40,460 nt of DNA from an uncultured Massilimicrobiota sp. (GTDB lineage: Bacteria; Bacillota_I; Bacilli_A; Erysipelotrichales; Coprobacillaceae): assembly GCA_944325245.1 (NCBI GenBank), contig CALUZM010000014.1, forward strand, positions 1-40,460. The letters run 5' to 3'. The notes beneath the pieces are model-generated. The model made no database searches, was not told the origin of the DNA, and saw only the letters and a program-made list of their open reading frames with translations. Below, piece after piece: positions 37,845-40,460 of the stretch. The position numbers and the translations under genes are program-made. How positions within the stretch are numbered: position 1 is the first letter of the stretch; each line of letters starts with the position of its first letter.

Positions 37845-38441
37845 ATGCAAAATATTGATCAAGTATTTCTCTATATGAAAGATGAAATTGAAAGACAGGC
37901 AAAAAGCGAAGAACAGGCAATTTTAAATGAAGTCAAAGCTCTTGAAGATGAAGCTTATGAATCTATGAAAGCTGAAGCTAAAAAAGATGCTGATTTAAAA
38001 TTGAAACAGGAAGAAGAAGAAATGAGTTCTAACGCTTCTGCTGAAATTTCTGAAAGTCATATTGAAAGAACAAAGAAATTAATTGAAAAAAGAGATGAAT
38101 ATGTCAAAAATATCTTTGATAAAGCACGTGAAGAATTAAAAGCTTTTGTGAAAAGTGATGATTATTTACCTTTTATGGAAGCAAAAATCAAGAAAGTTGC
38201 TGATGATTTTAAAGATCAGCAATCTACAATGTATGTTTCACAAGATGATTTGGCTATCAAAGCTGATTTAATCAAAGCTTTTGGATCAGATATTGATGTT
38301 CAAGCAAGTGATGACATTACAATTGGTGGATTTATTCTTGAAAATAAAGCATCATCTTTAGTTGTTGATGAAACATTAGATTTTGCTTTAAATAATCAAA
38401 AAGAATGGTTTAATAAAAATTCTGGATTAATTATTAGATAG
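37845..38441 (+). CDS. ntpE: V-type ATPase subunit E
   Basis: This is a 198-residue peripheral stalk subunit. The long charged N-terminal helix (1-105) pairs with the G/H-like protein, and a small globular C-terminal domain (110-198), with the DDITIGGFIL turn near 160, contacts subunit B. It is preceded by SD AGGAGA and sits 12 bases after subunit F. Confidence 0.92.
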   Translation: MQNIDQVFLYMKDEIERQAKSEEQAILNEVKALEDEAYESMKAEAKKDADLKLKQEEEEMSSNASAEISESHIERTKKLIEKRDEYVKNIFDKAREELKAFVKSDDYLPFMEAKIKKVADDFKDQQSTMYVSQDDLAIKADLIKAFGSDIDVQASDDITIGGFILENKASSLVVDETLDFALNNQKEWFNKNSGLIIR

Positions 38442-38452
38442 AAACGGGAGGT

Positions 38453-40210
38453 ATGAGTGTGAATGAAAATGTAATTTATTCAATCAATGGTCCCGTTGTT
38501 ACAGTGAAAGATACAGATGCCTTTTCTATGTTGGAAATGGTATATGTTGGTAATGCGAGATTGATTGGAGAAGTTATTTCCATCAAGAAAGAATTAACAA
38601 CAATTCAGGTTTATGAAACAACAACAGGATTAAAACCAGGAGAACCAGTTTATGGAACAGGACAACCTATTTCTGTAACTTTAGGCCCTGGTATCTTAAG
38701 AAATATTTTTGATGGTATCGAAAGACCACTAGAAGAAATTGCCAAAGAATCTGGTGCGTTTATTCCAACAGGAAGCCATGTTGACCCATTAGATAAAAAT
38801 AAATTATGGGATGTCACAATGGTAGCAAAAGTTGGTGATCAGGTTAAAGGGGGAGACATTTATGCCACTATCCCTGAAACTGATCTGATTACTCATAAAT
38901 GTATGGTTTCTCCATATACAAGTGGAAAAGTCATTGAAGTTGCTCCATCTGGTCAATATAAAATTGATGATGTTGTGATGAAAATTGAAACTGATGAAGG
39001 TCAAGTTGTGGAATGTACATTAACACAAAAATGGCCAATCAAACAGGCGAGACCAGTTTCAAAACGTTTACCAATTTCTATGCCACTTGTGACTGGGCAA
39101 CGTGTTATTGATACATTGTTCCCAATTGCTAAGGGTGGAACAGCTGCGATTCCTGGAGGATTCGGTACTGGAAAAACAATGACTCAGCACCAGTTAGCAA
39201 AATGGTGCGATGCTGATATTATCGTTTATGTTGGTTGTGGAGAACGTGGTAACGAAATGACTCAGGTTCTTGAAGAATTTAGAGAATTGATTGACCCTAA
39301 ATCTAACAAACCATTAACTGATAGAACTGTATTGATTGCCAATACATCTAACATGCCAGTAGCAGCTCGTGAAGCTTCTATTTATACAGGAGTCACACTT
39401 GCTGAATATTATCGTGATATGGGATATCATGTTGCTATCATGGCAGATTCAACTTCTCGTTGGGCAGAAGCGTTACGTGAAATTTCTGGACGTTTGGAAG
39501 AAATGCCTGCTGAAGAAGGATTCCCAGCATACTTACCATCACGTTTATCACAATTCTATGAACGTGCTGGATATATGAATAACTTAAATGGAACAAAAGG
39601 TTCAGTCACAATTATCGGTGCCGTATCACCACAAGGTTCTGACTTCTCTGAACCAGTAACTCAAAATACAAAACGTTTCGTGCGTACATTCTGGGCATTG
39701 GATAAAGCCTTGGCTTATGCCCGTCACTATTTTGCGATTAACTGGAATCAAAGCTATAGTGAATACATCCCTGATCTTGAAAGATGGTTCAATAAAAATG
39801 TTGATCCAAAATTCTTAAGAGATCGTCAGGAATTACAAAGTATTTTAGCTGAAGAAACAAAATTAAATGAAATTGTCAAATTGATGGGTTCTGATGTTTT
39901 ACCAGATGATCAGAAATTAGTCATTGAAGTTGCAAAATTAGTACGTGTTGGTTACTTACAACAAAATGCATTCCATCCAGATGATACTTATGTACCACTT
40001 GAAAAACAGTTAAAGATGATGGAAGTTATCTTATACTTATATAAACGTGGAAGAGAAGTTGTTAATGCTGGAAAACCAATTCGTTTAATTTTGGAAACTG
40101 GTATTTTTGATAGAGTTGTCAAAATGAAATATGATGTTCCTAACAATAATTTGGCTTTATTTGATGATTATTATAAAGAAATTGATGAAGCAGTTGCATC
40201 TATTGACTAA
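38453..40210 (+). CDS. ntpA: V-type ATPase catalytic subunit A
   Basis: This 585-residue catalytic subunit hydrolyses ATP at the A-B interface. The P-loop is GGFGTGKT around residues 235-242, followed by CGERGNEM and the SRWAEALREIS segment; the non-homologous region (about 110-185) typical of V-type A subunits is present. SD GGGAGG (38446-38451) almost touches ATG 38453, so GTG 38459 (seven-base spacing) may be the real start. Length is normal, and subunit B follows after 14 bases. Confidence 0.97.
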   Translation: MSVNENVIYSINGPVVTVKDTDAFSMLEMVYVGNARLIGEVISIKKELTTIQVYETTTGLKPGEPVYGTGQPISVTLGPGILRNIFDGIERPLEEIAKESGAFIPTGSHVDPLDKNKLWDVTMVAKVGDQVKGGDIYATIPETDLITHKCMVSPYTSGKVIEVAPSGQYKIDDVVMKIETDEGQVVECTLTQKWPIKQARPVSKRLPISMPLVTGQRVIDTLFPIAKGGTAAIPGGFGTGKTMTQHQLAKWCDADIIVYVGCGERGNEMTQVLEEFRELIDPKSNKPLTDRTVLIANTSNMPVAAREASIYTGVTLAEYYRDMGYHVAIMADSTSRWAEALREISGRLEEMPAEEGFPAYLPSRLSQFYERAGYMNNLNGTKGSVTIIGAVSPQGSDFSEPVTQNTKRFVRTFWALDKALAYARHYFAINWNQSYSEYIPDLERWFNKNVDPKFLRDRQELQSILAEETKLNEIVKLMGSDVLPDDQKLVIEVAKLVRVGYLQQNAFHPDDTYVPLEKQLKMMEVILYLYKRGREVVNAGKPIRLILETGIFDRVVKMKYDVPNNNLALFDDYYKEIDEAVASID

Positions 40211-40224
40211 AGGAGGAAAAGGTT

Positions 40225-40460
40225 ATGAGTCTACAATATGTAGGGTTGAGCGAAATTAATGGTTCATTAGTCGTATTAGATCATGTTAAGGATGCTTCAT
40301 ATGACGAAATGGTCGAATTGCAATTAAAAGATGGTTCAACTCGTTTAGGACGTATCGTTCAAATTGAAGGAGAAAGAGTTGTTGTACAGGTTTTTGAAGG
40401 GACAAACTCTTTATCTCTTGCCAATACAAAAACAAGATTATTAGGTCATCCAATGGAACT
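40225..40460 (+). CDS. ntpB: V-type ATPase subunit B (cut by window end)
   Basis: The first 78 residues are visible, with the beta-barrel domain start (YVGLSEINGSLVVLD, then GRIVQIEGERVVVQVFEG) and LLGHPMEL, which in B subunits leads into the nucleotide-like domain. SD AAAGGAGG precedes ATG 40225. The gene continues past the window; subunit D would be expected next. Confidence 0.95.
   Translation, partial: MSLQYVGLSEINGSLVVLDHVKDASYDEMVELQLKDGSTRLGRIVQIEGERVVVQVFEGTNSLSLANTKTRLLGHPME

Noticed and set aside
1-40460. Mollicute origin (UGA as Trp)
   Set aside because: Genes end at TGA (for example 22756-22758 and 31388-31390) and Trp is encoded by TGG, so the standard code is used.

Overview
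The window is AT-rich DNA from a low-GC Gram-positive bacterium. Purine-rich Shine-Dalgarno (SD) sites, UGA used as stop, SpoVG, a BceRS-AB type module, a preQ1-I riboswitch and a V-type ATPase operon all fit Bacillota. I infer a gut Erysipelotrichia / Coprobacillaceae-like lineage; no rRNA or other marker gene is present to confirm it.

Bases 1-18,490 are mostly housekeeping. They hold an unknown membrane-anchored protein, a helical protein plus WYL regulator pair, a two-component system with an FtsX-type ABC transporter, and a reverse-strand operon for aspartate-family amino acids (hom, aspartate kinase, asd, DUF2200). That operon is preceded by a Thr/Ile-rich leader ORF and a terminator. 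Next come a HAD phosphatase, a MerR-controlled ABC exporter, a GNAT acetyltransferase, a queuine/preQ1 salvage pair (ECF S component and QueL-like radical SAM) under a preQ1-I riboswitch, a solitary PstS behind a four-repeat Pho box, and an FNT-family anion channel. Several promoters and operators can be read directly.

Bases 18,490-31,800 are an accessory island, and the most unusual part. It contains a 1,136-residue TPR-CHAT caspase-like protease, a spoVG homologue just after it, an HExxH metalloprotease, three small TPR proteins, six copies of a ~51-residue six-cysteine protein family, several tiny membrane or coiled-coil proteins, a YezG-like gene split by an in-frame stop, and a two-gene unit of unknown function (751 and 177 residues) followed by an NTF2-like protein. 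Six copies of a ~42-bp module (TGGGA, exactly 18 variable bases, CTTAAT or CTTAAA, then an SD) sit in front of these small genes and nowhere else that I found. This suggests one shared, unrecognised promoter or operator. I see no integrase, transposase or CRISPR array.

Bases 32,100-40,460 are a V-type ATPase operon in the order G/H-like, C, I (short paralogue), I (full length), K, F, E, A, B (B runs off the end). It has two tandem I subunits; the short one lacks the region with the essential arginine.
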